Positions 1 to 12,292 are shown, counted from the stretch's first letter. The stretch is 64,000 nt of DNA from Mytilus californianus (GCF_021869535.1 NW_026262712.1:102180140-102244139), one strand, 5' to 3'. Translations and numbers: made by a program. Notes: generated by a model not told the origin, from the sequence alone.

Positions 1-61
1 CACAGTTCTGCACTGTTATTTTCTAACAACATTTTAATAACATCGTGTATATTCTCCTTTG
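1..61 (-). CDS. Ankyrin gene exon 15 (cut by window edge)
   Basis: An acceptor (TATGTTTTAG, AG at 62-63) is followed by phase-1 coding sequence reading KENIHDVIKMLLENNSAEL, a typical second ankyrin helix. It joins exon 14 in frame. The exon runs off the left edge, so its end and the gene terminus are not visible. Confidence 0.7.
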
Positions 62-639
62 CTAAAACATAAAAAAAAATTTGTTCAATGTTTCTATCCA
101 TATTAAAAAAAATTAACGACCTTTTTTTACAGAAATTTGTCTTCGTAGTTAAGACTTCGATATCCCAACTAGTGTTTACGGCCAATGCATATGCTTTCAC
201 GATGTTTCATATAAAAGATACAAAAGCGTCGTTATTGGATGTTCGTTATCCGTTTTCGGATAAGATAGTCATTATGCTAAGCAGTTTCATTTAAACATGT
301 ATACCTTTATTCTAAGCACACCTTACAACAAAAAGTCAATGTCAAAATCTTTACACAAATGCATATTTGATTCTGAAAGATTAAAATCATGCAAAATACG
401 CCCGTCGACCTTTACTGTCGTCTTTATGCTTTAAATGAATTTATATAATCAACTAGAAATAATGATAGCACTGCTCAAATAGACCCCCCTAAAAAAAGAC
501 ATCCACACACAATGGTGCCCACTATCACAAAACATTAAAATTTGGCACTGTTAAGGCTACCTCAAGTTTGATTACACAAAGATCATCAGCATCTACGAAG
601 GCATATACATGATATAATATTATGGATCATTTATAATAG
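62..639. other. Intron 14, left part: no feature seen
   Basis: AT-rich intronic sequence. One short plus-strand open stretch (88-294) looks like chance. Confidence 0.5.
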
Positions 640-1150
640 ACAAGAGTGTAAAAAATAGACATTTTCGACGATTTTTTCAGCAAGTAAAGTTCCATATCTC
701 AGTGATCTCAGTGATAATAACAAATCACCAAAGTTTCGTGAAAACTCCTCAAAGCGTTTTTGAGTTTAAATTTTGTCCGAAAAATCAAATCTATTTATGA
801 ACTAAGTCCAAATACTCCTAAACGTAAAATCAGATTTTTTAAAAACCAAATGGAAACCTGTGTTGATATATAAATAAACTATTCACTAAAGTCTCGTCAA
901 AATCGCTAAAAGCATTTTTGAGTTATAAGCAGAAAACTGGAAAATTCCAACTGTCTTAATAATAAAATCTCGGAAACCTAAAATCTAAAATTTTAAAAAC
1001 TCGAAAAGGAGCTAACGTCAATAGATATAAACAGTTAACAAAAGTGAAATGCATATTGGTAAAAGCGTTTTTAAGTTAATGCCAGACGAACGGACAGACG
1101 GACAGACAGACGTACAACGGTATACCATTATACGTCCCATCTTCTAAGCA
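640..1150 (+). repeat. Tandem repeat of about 155 bp ending in a GACGGACAGAC run
   Basis: The block AGCGTTTTTGAGTT recurs near 752, 911 and 1063 with similar flanks. The last unit ends CGAACGGACAGACGGACAG, then TACAACGGTATACC. This end sequence is shared by many invertebrate dispersed repeats; a similar one is near 33785. Confidence 0.65.
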
Positions 1151-1416
1151 AGCTTTTTAAAAATGAGAACAAACTAAATGGGAAAATCTCCAATAATTAT
1201 GAAAAATGTTAAAGGAAAGCTGCTTGGGTTACGTATGACGCAAAGTAGATACCGTCTGTGTGTTTCTTTAGAAAGTACGGATTACAAAGGTTACTACTTC
1301 AGATCTCACCTGTGACGCAGTTTGAATAACTAAAATGCTTTGATAAGATTTGAACTATAATTTTTTATGATAATGGTTCTACCAGACCTGTTTGATACAC
1401 TAACCTACAAAAGCAG

Positions 1417-1880
1417 TCACAATAAGCATTTGTAGTATAAAAAATGAACTTTGACAGTTAATACAAGAAGGGCGAAAGATACCAGAGAGACAGTCAAGCC
1501 CATAGATCGTAAATAAACTGACAACTCCATGGCTAAAAAATAAAAACAGACAAATAATAGTACAAAAGACACAACATAAAAATCAAAAGACAAAGCAACA
1601 CGAACCCCATCAAACACTGGGGTTGATCTCAGGTACTCCGGAAGGGTAAGCAAATCCTGCTCCACATGTGGCACCCCTCGTGTTGCTCATGTTTTAACAT
1701 ACCCGGTAATTAATCTAATTCGGTAGGTCACAGTCGTGGTGAAAAGGGAAGTGGATTGTAGTTACGACATAAGGAACATATCCGTTATCATCTGTGAAAC
1801 GGTTAGTCCATAACGGTCAACCAACTCGTGATGGCGTCCGTAAAATTTCCGAAGGGATGATTTCAACTTCAATACACCTT
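1417..1880 (-). repeat. Interspersed family C copy
   Basis: Minus-strand copy. Shared landmarks with the other copies are GTTGACCGTTATGG, GAGCAACACGAGGGG, GGTTCGTGTTGCTTTG-like text, TTGTGTCTTTTGTACTATT and ATGGAGTTGTCAGTTTATTT. Identified as a mussel-type dispersed repeat by recurrence within this window. Confidence 0.7.
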
Positions 1881-2117
1881 ATCATACGAATTTCTATCAA
1901 CTGATAAAACTGTATTTTCTTTACTAAAATGAGCAAAACAAAAAGTTGTATCGTAACAACAAAGGGGTTAATTCAATCGATATAATTTAATTACTTAGTT
2001 ATAGAGTGATGTAGAGAGAGTTAAAGAGTGATGTAAAGAGTTAAACAATTAAAAAGTATATGCTTATTTTATGTATTTTTGTGTTTAATCTAGCCAAAAC
2101 ATTTTCCGAGTACTTAC

Positions 2118-2462
2118 GATGTTTTAAACAGATATGTACCATTGTATCGCCTTCTTTGTTTTGATCATATAATGAGACACTGTCCAATTTCAAGAGGACA
2201 TCATTAGTTGACAGGTATCCATTCTTAGCAGCTAAATGTAACGGCCAATTTCCTTCTTCATCTTTTACACAGCAGGCTCCATTTTGTATAAGGAATGATG
2301 CTATTTCTGATATGTCTTTATCGTTCGTTACAAAGCCATATGCACGTTTCCCTCCAAATGTCAATAATGACGCCAATATGGAATTGTCTACCGAATCAAT
2401 TCTTTTCAAAGAATGTTCCGATTCAATAAAGAACCTTAAAAAGTCTAATCCACCATCTAAAG
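2118..2462 (-). CDS. Ankyrin gene exon 14
   Basis: A 345-nt (115-codon) phase 1-1 exon with acceptor AACCCTTTAG and donor C|GTAAGT. It reads LDGGLDFLRFFIESEHSLKR, then IASFLIQNGACCVKDEEGNW, PLHLAAKNGYLSTNDVLL and KEGDTMVHICLKH. The PLHLAAKNGYL run is the most canonical ankyrin turn in the locus. No lesion. Confidence 0.84.
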
Positions 2463-4111
2463 CTAAAGGGTTCAAATGGAAGAATTATTGAAATGTCAAA
2501 ATTCGATAATATCTGTATCATGATTATCTTAGCAATGTAAATTATATAAACATACATTAAAAATGTATATTTTGAGGTCGTGTAATAATTTTGTTACCAA
2601 AAAAACAAAAATAATCCAGCATTATTAAAAGATTGAGATTTTATATGCACGTGTGCATGTTAGCATTTTTGTCTAATTTTGTTCAAAACTTAATGATATA
2701 CTGTTTTAAGACAATATATAGACTTAAATGCAGCCATATACCTAAACACTGAGTGTTTAAAGTGATAAATTCCCTTTTTCAATTGACATTATAACCATTG
2801 CTGTTTTTCAAAACTGATTTCATCGTATGTTGTATAAGGAAAAAAAATGAAAGTATGCATTTTGATAAACATAGCCATTTAAAAGTTTATCTTAATTTGA
2901 TTTATATCTTCTACAAATGGATGTATAGAACTTATGTAAATCAAAAACTAGATATGTGATACGTTTTGCTATTCACAATTAATAAAGTGGCTTTGCCATT
3001 TGACAGATTGGAAAATTACCATGGAGAAGGACATGTGAACGATGTTTCTTTCATAATGCTGTCTTGAAAACAGTTTCATTCCTTCTCGATAGATAAAAGG
3101 GTCAGCAAACAACTCGAAAATAAGAAGCAAAAGATTTTTACCAATGCAATGTTCAAATCTCTTGAACGTTTGGTCTATTGAGTACCTGAGAAAGTTTAAT
3201 CACCAACTCGTTTCAAGTGCACATATAGATTCTACCAGTTCATCAAGTGTGATACGATATGTATTCACTCGATACATGTTAAATTTTCAAATTTAAAACG
3301 CGAGGCTTTTGAATATCTAAAATTTAGTTATCAACAGCGTAAAATTATTTTTTATTTGTTTATTAGTTGGCTGATAAATTGGTTGTATAACATCAAAAAC
3401 ACATTTTCATGTACATTGGTTGGTAGGAAGGGTTGTTGATAAATTGTTTTTATCGAATTTCACATTCATTCATCGAATATATGGCCTAGGTTATTTGCTT
3501 GAATGAATGAAGAGACACACATTGCATATTGATTCTTACTATAACGTCCAGTGACAAATTTACACGCAGCTTATCAACCAATTAACCAAGCACACAACAA
3601 TCAAAAGGCATGTTTATACTAAGAATATGTCAAGACAAACTAGTTTACCGTAGAAAATATGGAATTACTTTCAATAAAAATTCTTTGCTAAAACAGCTCT
3701 TTGCTAAAACAATTATGTTATATTTTAGTAGCAATATTATTAATTTATTAAGTAAATCGATGATGAACTAAATACTTTTAAGTTGATCATTTATTCAAAT
3801 GTCTCAAGTCGCGACTCTTGGCTGTCAAATGTCAATTGCTAACATTTATATAACATGTCTATTAACAAAATGAAAACGACTAGTCAATTATTAATAAGAA
3901 ATAGATGTATACTGTGTAAAAGATCAATAAAATTAAAGAGAATCTACAACTGTTGGAGTATATTTCATCATGATAATATCGAAGACTATCTTTTACTGTA
4001 GAATGCAAATACGTTGGTGAAACTATTTCATCAAGTAAAGTTATGTGTGTTTTATCATAAAATATTATCAACTTCATTGATTATATGGCTAAAAAGATGG
4101 TTTTTACTTAC
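2463..4111. other. Intron 13: no clear feature
   Basis: AT-rich. A weak inverted match around TTGTTGATAAATTG (3430) and GCTTATCAACCAATT (3570) could be an old hairpin repeat. Confidence 0.45.
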
Positions 4112-4486
4112 AGTCTAACCAACATAGATGCAGGATAGATTTTCCGTTTATATCTTTTTTATAAAAGTCCGCTCCATGGTGTATCAGGCATTCCATCCCC
4201 TTGAAATCACTTTTCTTAGCACACATCAACAATGCATCATTTAAGTCATTTGGATCAGGAGTCACACCTGCCTCTAACAATTTTTGAAAACATAAACTAA
4301 TATTTTTAAAGCTATATTCATTCATAGGAGAAATATACTGATAACCCAAACTCGATGTTGCACTGCGCTTTCCGCACAAGATATCAATGACTTTCTCTGC
4401 AACTGTCTTGCCCATGTTGTCAGAAATGTTCATCCTTGGTTTTTCTTTAAGCAAACAGTCGAATAACAACACAGCATTATCATCAT
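4112..4486 (-). CDS. Ankyrin gene exon 13
   Basis: A 375-nt (125-codon) phase 1-1 exon with acceptor TATTCTGTAG and donor T|GTAAGT. Repeats read AVLLFDCLLKEKPRMNISDN, then a longer spacer (KRSATSSLGYQYISPMNEYS), then CFQKLLEAGVTPDPNDLND and GMECLIHHGADFYKKDING, ending KSILHLCWLDC. The spacer makes it the longest internal exon of the set. Confidence 0.82.
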
Positions 4487-4689
4487 CTACAGAATATAAT
4501 AAAATCAGAAAGATCATACAAATACATAGTATCAAAAACTGCATCTTGTTATAATTGTATGTCTATTCGTTAAATTATTTCTTAGCAATTCTCTGCCAAT
4601 TGGCAAAAAAAGTAAAAAACAAAACAAACAAAATAAAATGCAATATAATGCATTTAAGAGTGTCATAAAATTCAAATTATTTCTTCATT

Positions 4690-4982
4690 TGGGTCTATCA
4701 AAAATGTTGTCGAGACATAATCACGAGTTGGTTGGCCTTGAAGAATATATGTTTCATAGTTGGCGACGGATTTGTTCCCCATTGTAGTTATTACAATCAC
4801 AACCTCTTTTCCTCGAAAAGTGACATCACCGAGGTTGTACTTACACGAGCAACACAAAGGGTGCTACATGTGCAAATCGATCTGCTTATCCTTCCAGGGG
4901 CACCTGATACCATCCCTAGCCTTTGATGGGGTCAGTGTTGATCAGTCGTAAGTTGTATATCTTGTGTTTTGTATAATGTTGT
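4690..4982 (+). repeat. Interspersed family C copy, fused to family A
   Basis: Contains CACGAGTTGGTTGGCC, GCGACGGATTTGTTCC and CACGAGCAACACAAAGG. It runs straight into the family A copy at 4985. Confidence 0.65.
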
Positions 4983-4984
4983 TT

Positions 4985-5206
4985 TTTTATGGGTCGTTTC
5001 TCGTTTCACGTTTTTCATATAGATTAGACCGTTGTTTTTCCCGTTTGAATGGCTTTACACTTTAAATTTTTGGGGCCCTTTATAGCTTGCTGTTCGGTGT
5101 GAGCCAATGCTCTGTGTTGGAGACCGTACTTTAACCTATAATGGTTTACTTTTATAAATTGTGACTTGGATGGAGAGTTGTCTCATTGGCTTCATACCAA
5201 ATCTTC
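4985..5206 (+). repeat. Interspersed family A copy
   Basis: Landmarks ATAGCTTGCTGTTCGGTGTG, GACCGTACTTTAACCTATAA and ACTTGGATGGAGAGTTGTCT. The SINE at 5218 was inserted at its right end. Confidence 0.75.
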
Positions 5207-5217
5207 TTATATCCTTT

Positions 5218-5479
5218 GGGGCCTCGGTGGCCGAGTGGTCTAAGTAGTTACTACTGTAATCACTAGCCAGTCAACACTGAGGTTGTGAGTTCGAACCTCG
5301 CTCGTGCGGGTGCACTCGACTCCAATCTTAATTGACTAGGATTGTCAGTTTTCCTATCGAAGGTCGGTGGTTTTCTCTGGGCACTTCGGCTTCCTCCACC
5401 AAAAAAGCTGGCCGCCACGAAATACCCCAAAAGCGGTGCTTAAAAGTGGCGTTAAAAACACAAAAATCGAAATCAAATC
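5218..5479 (+). mobile_element. Full-length tRNA-derived SINE with 11-bp target duplication
   Basis: The 5' head is tRNA-Ser/Leu-like: A box in GGTGGCCGAGTGGTC, B box in GAGTTCGAACCTC. A central block (TCTGGGCACTTCGGCTTCC, GCTGGCCGCCACGAAATAC) looks like a conserved mollusc SINE domain. The tail is A-rich. TTATATCCTTT flanks both sides (5207-5217 and 5480-5490). It was inserted at the end of a family A copy. Confidence 0.85.
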
Positions 5480-5749
5480 TTATATCCTTTTATCGTTTTT
5501 GCTATGGCATTGTCAGTTAATTATGTAATGTTGGATTATACCTTTGGTATCTTTCGCCTCTCATAAAAATAATAGTCAAAACTTTAGTAAATCTTGGTAC
5601 ATTTATGCATTCCTAAGTTCAATCACTTTGAATATGATCAAATACATACATGGGAAACTGCTTTTTGTTGAATTGCGGTAAAAGTTGAATAGCTACCATA
5701 GCTATTTTAAGTAAGATATTTTTCATAAAGTGGCATTTTTATTTGGTAA

Positions 5750-6000
5750 AATTAAAGAACGGGACCTGCTTCTTTCCATACCAGATGTGGTAAAGGATCT
5801 TCGTACCCTTCCAAAACACATGATGTTACTTCCAGTTTTTGGTTTGGTTTGTATCGCACCTTTACGAGTTTTTTATGTTGTGATTTGTATAATGTTGTTT
5901 GTCTTATATCGATTTTGTATTTTGCTATGATATTCTCAGTTTTGTTTTCGACAAATGAGTTTGAATATCCCTTTGGGTATCTTTCATCTCTCTTTAAGCA
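5750..6000 (+). repeat. Interspersed family C copy, 3' part
   Basis: ACGAGTTTTTTATGTTGTG, TTTGTCTTATATCG and AATATCCCTTTGGGTATC match the right half of the other family C copies. Confidence 0.6.
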
Positions 6001-6004
6001 GCTG

Positions 6005-7437
6005 TCTGTCGATATCAACTGTTGAGACATCGTCCTTATGGATGATATCATGACAAGTGCTGATAACAAATCTATGTAGAAAAATGCAGTAATAATTTGA
6101 TATTATTTTATTAATTTTGGCATTGCACACAATCACGCTTTTCTCACACAGTTTATTGCGTCTGATTTGGTTGAAAGTTTACTGATTAATATGGTAATTT
6201 GGTTTATCTATATGTTGACATTTGGGCTTTACACTACATGTATTTTTCAGTACCATGTGTTCTGTAAGATCTAAGTTTGTGTCGTTTGTATTTTTATTCT
6301 GATGCATAAGTTAAAATCTAATGAGCCAGGGTTTTGTCATGTCTCATACGTTTTCTCAAAAGGTTCATCGGAAAGTACTAAGTTCTAATAGATCAATATT
6401 TAGTGTCTTCATCATAAAAACAGCAGGATAATCTTCAGTTATCATTTATAGGTTAAGACGTTGTATATCAACTTATTTTCTTTAAACTATTCCCTATTTA
6501 TTTGCTTTTGAGCTTTTTTGTACCTTTGTCATTAGACTCTTTTGCATCCATGTTACTCCAGTATTTATATTCAACTTAATGTATACTTCATTAAGAAAAT
6601 GTATTATGTCATTATCTTTCACTATTACTGTATGTACTAACAACTACAAAATTCATTATGTTGGCGTCTTTGTCAATTTGTTTGATAATTGTTTGAATGT
6701 TAAGAACAATTATGGTGTGTGTCTGTGACATTTCTTAACATAGTTTTGACTTTCAGATCCAATTTATTGTCAAGTTAACCAATTATGTCTGTTTGGTTTG
6801 CTCACCCAGTTTTGCCCTTATAATTGAACTTAAAACAATTGTCATACAAAGGGGGATTCTGAAGTTATAAAACCAAGCTTTACCCACCATTTTCTACGCC
6901 TAATGCTTTGACCAAGGAAACAAATTGTTTTCGATTTGTTCCGTTCGTTGATGTGGTCAAGCGTTTGATTTTGTCAGGTGTAATTGATATCCCCCTTTTA
7001 AATATACTTTAAAATTTGGTATTTATGTTAATGCTGTCTAATTATGAGTATGGTTTGCTTGATACTAATCCAATCAGTCATAGCTTGCAGTGAGGTGAGA
7101 GCTGTTTTGCTCCGTGTTGAAGGCCTCATTGCAACTTTGAGATGAAGAACAGTAATGAAAGCGCTGTTCCTTTGCTTTTGTGTGTTTACTTATTCTGCCA
7201 TTACTGATTTTCTGTCATGGATAGATACCTCTTATCCTTTGTTTTTTCTATTCAAAAAATTTATAAAATGTTTGAACAATTTTAAAAGAAGTATGCTGAT
7301 CTGTGGTTGTTTCCATCAATCCATTTGTGTCTTACGTGGATAGATAATATTTATATGTCAACATTTTGCTGGTTATTTGATGTTTTCGTAAGAATTTATT
7401 TTTGTGTTTTGTATTGCCAGCGTCTTTTATAGATTAT
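6005..7437. other. Intron 12, left-centre: no clear feature
   Basis: AT-rich sequence with several T-rich plus-strand stretches but no coding or repeat structure I can define. Confidence 0.4.
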
Positions 7438-7982
7438 ACGATTTATGAGTTTTGTTCGTTTTTGTAGACCGTGATGTGTTATCAATCAGTAAACATGTTA
7501 TTTTGTAAACTACTGACAGGATTTGTAAGATTGTTTTCTGACTAGGTCTCTAAAATGCATTATTATGATTAGTATTTTGAAAAACATTTGGTTTCTAGTC
7601 AATAACTAAGTGTATGAATCTCTTTGAAATTATACCACAAGGTACTATACCTAAAAGACAAAGGTTGGGATTGAACTAAAGTGTAGTAATTGTAAATAAA
7701 TGATATCGTGTAAAACACTGCCAAATAGGATTTATCTATATTTTTTTCCCCAAATTGTACATACAAGGAAGAAGGAAAAGTATTGAAATAAAGTACTATT
7801 TCATATCAATTCATACACTTATATTTACGTTAATGGCTAGAAACCAAATGTCTTTCTAGTCCTAAAACAATCTTACAGAATCTTACAGAACCTGTCTGTA
7901 GTTTACAAAATGCCATGCTTACTGATTGATTACACATCACAACAACGAACAAAACTCACAAAACCGTATAGTAAACTATCAC
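7438..7982. repeat. Inverted repeat with about 150-170 bp arms
   Basis: Left arm 7438-7612 contains TGAGTTTTGTTCG, AATCAGTAAACATG, TTTTGTAAACTAC and ACATTTGGTTTCTAG. The right arm 7836-7982 holds their inverse (CTAGAAACCAAATG, GTAGTTTACAAAATG, CGAACAAAACTCA). Divergence is around 15 percent by eye. It looks like an old hairpin-type MITE. Confidence 0.7.
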
Positions 7983-7989
7983 ATCAGCT

Positions 7990-8549
7990 TTGAATATAAG
8001 TGCTTTCATTGTTTTTTCTTGTTTGCCTAGTATTTTCTTATCCCCAGATTTTTTAAATTCCCCTTTCAAGTTACCATTTTAAATCTTGATCTTATGAGAT
8101 CTTAATTTGTTCTTGATTCATTCAAATCATATATTTAGTAATCTTATGTTCCATAAGATTGCTTTCATTAATGGTAAAGTAATGAAATCTTCCTTTAATT
8201 TCTATATATATTTTGATTTAGTTTTCAATATGTTTTAAAGATATGTACATTTATGCGTTTCTTTTACATACTGCTCTAGTGTAGTCTCTTACATCTGCTT
8301 TATTTAAATCCCAAATGAAGTGTCATATCATTTGCAAGAAATATTCTATATCAACATTGTTGAATAACTTTCTTTGTGTTAAATTGAACACATTCATCCC
8401 CTTTTCACTAGCAAAACCACCATGGATATTGAAGACAATTTTTATCAAAACTACTACAACCTCATGATGCATTCTATAACAAAGCTACGTTTTCATTACA
8501 CATATTGGTATTGCATACACAGAGAAAAATATATTAGATGTATTCTCAC
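7990..8549. other. Intron 12 next to exon 12: no feature seen
   Basis: Plain AT-rich intron. Confidence 0.45.
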
Positions 8550-8882
8550 CTGTCAAATCTAATAATTCGTGGAGAGCAGTTACCCTCATTCCAACATAGT
8601 TAACATCTGCTTTATGAAACAATAACATCTTCACAGCTTGAGAGCATCCAAAATGGCAGAAGTACATAAGTGGCGAGTATTCTACATCGCTTACTAAATT
8701 AATTTGTACCTCGTCTTTAGTAGACAAAATCTTATACGTTACGCTGTCAAGAACTTCTCTGTTCCTTGAACAATTATGTGTATTTATGTTTTCACAAAAT
8801 TTACGGAAGACGACATCAACATTCTTATACAAGTTTAGATGATCAGAAAGAACATCAAGAATTTGCAAGCACCCTTGTGGCT
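8550..8882 (-). CDS. Ankyrin gene exon 12
   Basis: A 333-nt (111-codon) phase 1-1 exon with acceptor ATTTTTACAG and donor G|GTGAGA. Its start has drifted (GCLQILDVLSDHLNLYKN); the end is clear ankyrin: YSPLMYFCHFGCSQAVKMLL, FHKADVNYVGMRVTALHELL. Open reading continues on both sides of the splice sites but is intronic in character there. Exon 11 lies 549 nt upstream. Confidence 0.8.
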
Positions 8883-9431
8883 CTGTAAAAATATAAATAC
8901 AGTTATGTAAATAAAAAGAAGAAAATGTGAATACTATTGATTGAGATTGCTTGTATTTAAATTTCAAGTGCAGTCCTGTTCTTAAAAAATAAATACTATC
9001 TGATTGCCATGTTAAAGCTTCACCGTCCAAGATGATGCGATTATAATTCATATTCCTCATCATTGTATTAAACATTTTCAAACCGTTAGCTTCATCCATT
9101 TTTATTACCAATTTTGTTCTTTTTATTACTACGATCAAATTTAAAATAATTTTTGCAGTGTATTATTCCATGTATTCATTGATTATATCGTTAGTTATTA
9201 TATTATTCATTTAAATATTGTAACTTCATATTGACCCTGAGAAAACAGGGCTAAAATGCATAAAACCACTGTATTTAAGATATCCAATCGGAGTATTAAC
9301 TCATCGTAGGACATGTAGAAAAATACTTCCTTTCGAAACAAGTCTTAACTTAAGTAGTTATATACATGTACATATTAGCCTAGATTCTGAGATAATTTAT
9401 TGACTGATCACCAACCACTGCATGTACTGAC
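8883..9431. other. Intron 11: no feature seen
   Basis: The shortest intron of the locus (549 nt), no repeat recognised. Confidence 0.5.
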
Positions 9432-9665
9432 CGATCGTCAAACACATTTCAAATGCTTCTAATTTATCACTGTCTTCAAACTGCATATCTTGATTGGCAA
9501 ACAGAAGTTTTTCCACTGCTTCAGTCTTCTGATTTCGTATTGCCAGTTGTAAGGGAGAAATTCAATCATTATCTTTAAGATCGATATTTGATTTTTTCGC
9601 TAAAAGTGCATCCAGTATTTCTAAAAGGTATACATGTATGTCGTCATAACTGGAAAAATTTCTCT
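9432..9665 (-). pseudogene. Ankyrin gene exon 11, in-frame TGA
   Basis: A 234-nt (78-codon) phase 1-1 exon with acceptor TTCTTTTCAG and donor G|GTCAGT. It reads RNFSSYDDIHVYLLEILDAL, LAKKSNIDLKDND, a TGA at 9562-9564, then ISPLQLAIRNQKTEAVEKLL and FANQDMQFEDSDKLEAFEMC. The TGA lies at the ankyrin turn where glycine is normally found, so a single GGA-to-TGA change would explain it. Everything else, including splice sites and length, is preserved, which suggests a recent lesion, an allele, or an assembly error. Skipping this exon keeps the frame. Confidence 0.75.
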
Positions 9666-9754
9666 CTGAAAAGAAATGAATGAATGAAACAAAAAACAAC
9701 GTCTACTTCAAAAGATTGTTGATGCTTCTAGGGCATGAACGACTGATTTAACTT

Positions 9755-10225
9755 CTGTTGAGTCTTGTGTGGATTAAACGCGCTTCTGGCATATGAAATT
9801 ATCAGCCTGGCACCTTTGATAACTATTAGCATGTCGAAATGTATTATTGTATTGTTTATTTGTGAACTCTCTGTCTTGAATGTTCTTGCTTTTATTTGTA
9901 CTGCAGTCCTGTCATGTAATGTTGTCCTTTTAGTGTTATATTTAACATTGCCACAAATGCGCGAGGTTAGGATAGCCACAAAACAAGGGTCAACCCGCCA
10001 TTTTTTTTCTTAAAATGTCCTGTACCAAATCAGGAAAATGGCAGTTGTTATCTTATAGTTCGTTTCTGTGTGTGTTACATTGTCATTTGGTCTTGCACTT
10101 TAGTGTTTCTGTTGTTTCGTTGTTTTCCTCTTATAGTTGATGTGTTTCACTTGGATTTAGTTTGTAACCCGGATTCGTTCAGTCTCAATCGATTTATGAC
10201 TTTCGAATAGCGGTATACTACTATT
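9755..10225 (+). repeat. Interspersed family D copy
   Basis: GAGTCTTGTGTGGATTAAAC, CTGTCATGTAATGTTGTCC, AAAATGTCCTGTACCAAATC and CGAATAGCGGTATACTACTA. Opposite in orientation to the copies at 14.96 and 52.56 kb. Confidence 0.7.
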
Positions 10226-10789
10226 ACCTTTATTGCAACATCCACACGTGCGAGTTTAATTGACCTGTACAAATAATTAAATTGTAGTTTTTTTCTCCTT
10301 TGTTAAAAGGTTGAAGCAATCTGTTTGAAATTCAGACCTCATGCTCCGTTCCGGTTAAGATATTCTGATATTGCCCCATTTTGCTTTATGAACGAACAAT
10401 TATTCCGTAAACAACGGAAATTCTACTTCTAAATAAATGAAGGAATTTTTTCAAGACCAAGAGAATCCGAGTTTCCCGAAACGCTCAAAATAGACAGATT
10501 TTTCGACTTAGTAATATACATAGTCTTTGTTTGTTATATATTTACATATGTTTAACTAAAGACAAACAGAAACCAAATACGCATAGCAACAAAATAATTA
10601 TTAAAATAACCTTTAATATCATATTAAATATCATTTTCATGTATATCTTACGATTCATCTGTGCCTCTTGTGCAAGGTTTAAAGACATGAACACATGTTA
10701 GCAAGATAAGACAATTATAATGATTACACATATTTCCCAAAGGCATACAAAATTCAAATAAATGGGGAATGTGTCCATGGGACACAGAT

Positions 10790-11415
10790 GTGGCCCCGCT
10801 TGCATATCATATAAAGTTATTAAGGGACATACTTGAAGAATGGTAAAAGTGACGTTACCAAAGATTTGTACTTGATCTGAGTTTTATGGTAATAAGTATT
10901 GTGTATAAGTTTCATAAAATTTGGTTGAGGCAAATTAAGTTACAGAACGGAAACGAAAAACTCAGCATTTGTTTTTCCATTTGTAAAGGGGCATACCTCT
11001 TGAAAAATAACAGTAACACCCCCAAAATTTAAATTTGATCCGTAATTTTTAGTAATAAGCATTGTGTATAAGTTTCCTAACATTTGGTATAGACTAACTT
11101 AAGTTAGAAAACAGAAACGAAAACTTCAGCAATTTTTCCATTTGAAAAGAACATAACTCAAGAATGATTGAAGTTGCACCACTAAAATTCAAACTTGATC
11201 TGTAATTTGTGGTAATAAGCATTGTGTATAAGTTTCATAGCATTTGGTTCAGGCAAACGAAAATAAGAGAACGGAAACGTAAAAGCAATTTTTCCATTTG
11301 TAAAGGGGCATAAATCTAGAACGTTTAATGTGATATCATCAAAATTTAAACTTGAACTGTGCTTTCTGGTAATTATCATAGTGTATAAGTTTCTAAGCAT
11401 TTATTTGAGGCAAAA
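10790..11415 (+). repeat. Tandem repeat of about 145 bp, four units
   Basis: Each unit contains TGTGTATAAGTTTC, GCATTTGGTT-like and TTTTTCCATTTG blocks, followed by AAAGGGGCATA. Units are roughly 15-20 percent diverged. It lies in intron 10. Confidence 0.75.
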
Positions 11416-11419
11416 CCAG

Positions 11420-12292
11420 TGACATCTATTGATGCTACGGCGGGAGCATAAAAATAAACACATGACTCTCACCTTCGAGTCAAATAATAGAAGCCTAAGT
11501 ATATATATATAGTTAATGCGGAAAATGCACGAAGTTTGGAAGTCAAACAAAGCAACACAACAACACACACGCCATCTTCTCCAGTAAAAGAGAAGCGGAA
11601 GATTCTCACGACCATGCCATGGCAAAATAAAACAGAATAAAAAATATAAAAACAGATGAAAACAGATGAAAACAAAAAAACAAGAGAAAAAAAGATAAAA
11701 GAATATAAATTACATGTAAACAAAACGGACCTTAAAGGTGCTCTGATTGGTAAGAAAATCAGGCTCTAAATGTGACATCGTCATGAAACCAAAACGATAA
11801 CGTTGTTAATTCATAAAAAATGAAAAGGTTTCAAGCAATATCCAATTAGTAATTGACTCTCATCCTACCCTAAGACATCATTAAATTTGTAAACCATCGA
11901 TTAGGCAATATTGTAACCCTTAAAATTACAACATTGAATTCTGAAACATAATCAACAGAAATTTTCCTAAAAACCTAGGAGTTATTTCGGGGCTTCGAAT
12001 GCAAGCAGATCCTGCTCTACATATAACACATGTCGTAACTATTTTAAGATTAAAGTCTTAAACCTGAGATTAAAGTCCCACAACTTTTGAATAATAAATC
12101 TGACCATTAAAAACAATAAGACTGACGGTTAAAAGTGTTTGAAACCAGGAGTCAAAACAAATTCAATATCAAAAGGTTTATAGTTTAACAATATAATAAA
12201 ACCACATATACAATTTACGCTTTCCACACGATGATGTTAATTTGACAATGAAAGCTCGAACTTCAAGAATAAATATTCAATTATTTCCTGAC
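11420..12292. other. Intron 10 near exon 10: weak repeat traces
   Basis: GCAAGCAGATCCTGCTCTAC (about 12001) matches a piece of family C. A/AC-rich runs at 11630-11720. Otherwise nothing definite. Confidence 0.4.

Noticed and set aside
4495-4544. Leucine-rich leader (MQFLILCICMIFLILLYS) before exon 13 as a signal peptide
   Set aside because: It lies upstream of a good acceptor with the standard phase; the open frame through the intron end is probably chance.
5218-5310. Functional tRNA gene
   Set aside because: The A and B boxes are tRNA-like, but the element has a SINE body, A-rich tail and target duplication, and no proper cloverleaf.
8883-9138. N-terminal extension of exon 12 open frame as a separate gene start
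   Set aside because: The acceptor ATTTTTACAG at the expected phase and the loss of ankyrin similarity upstream make it intron.
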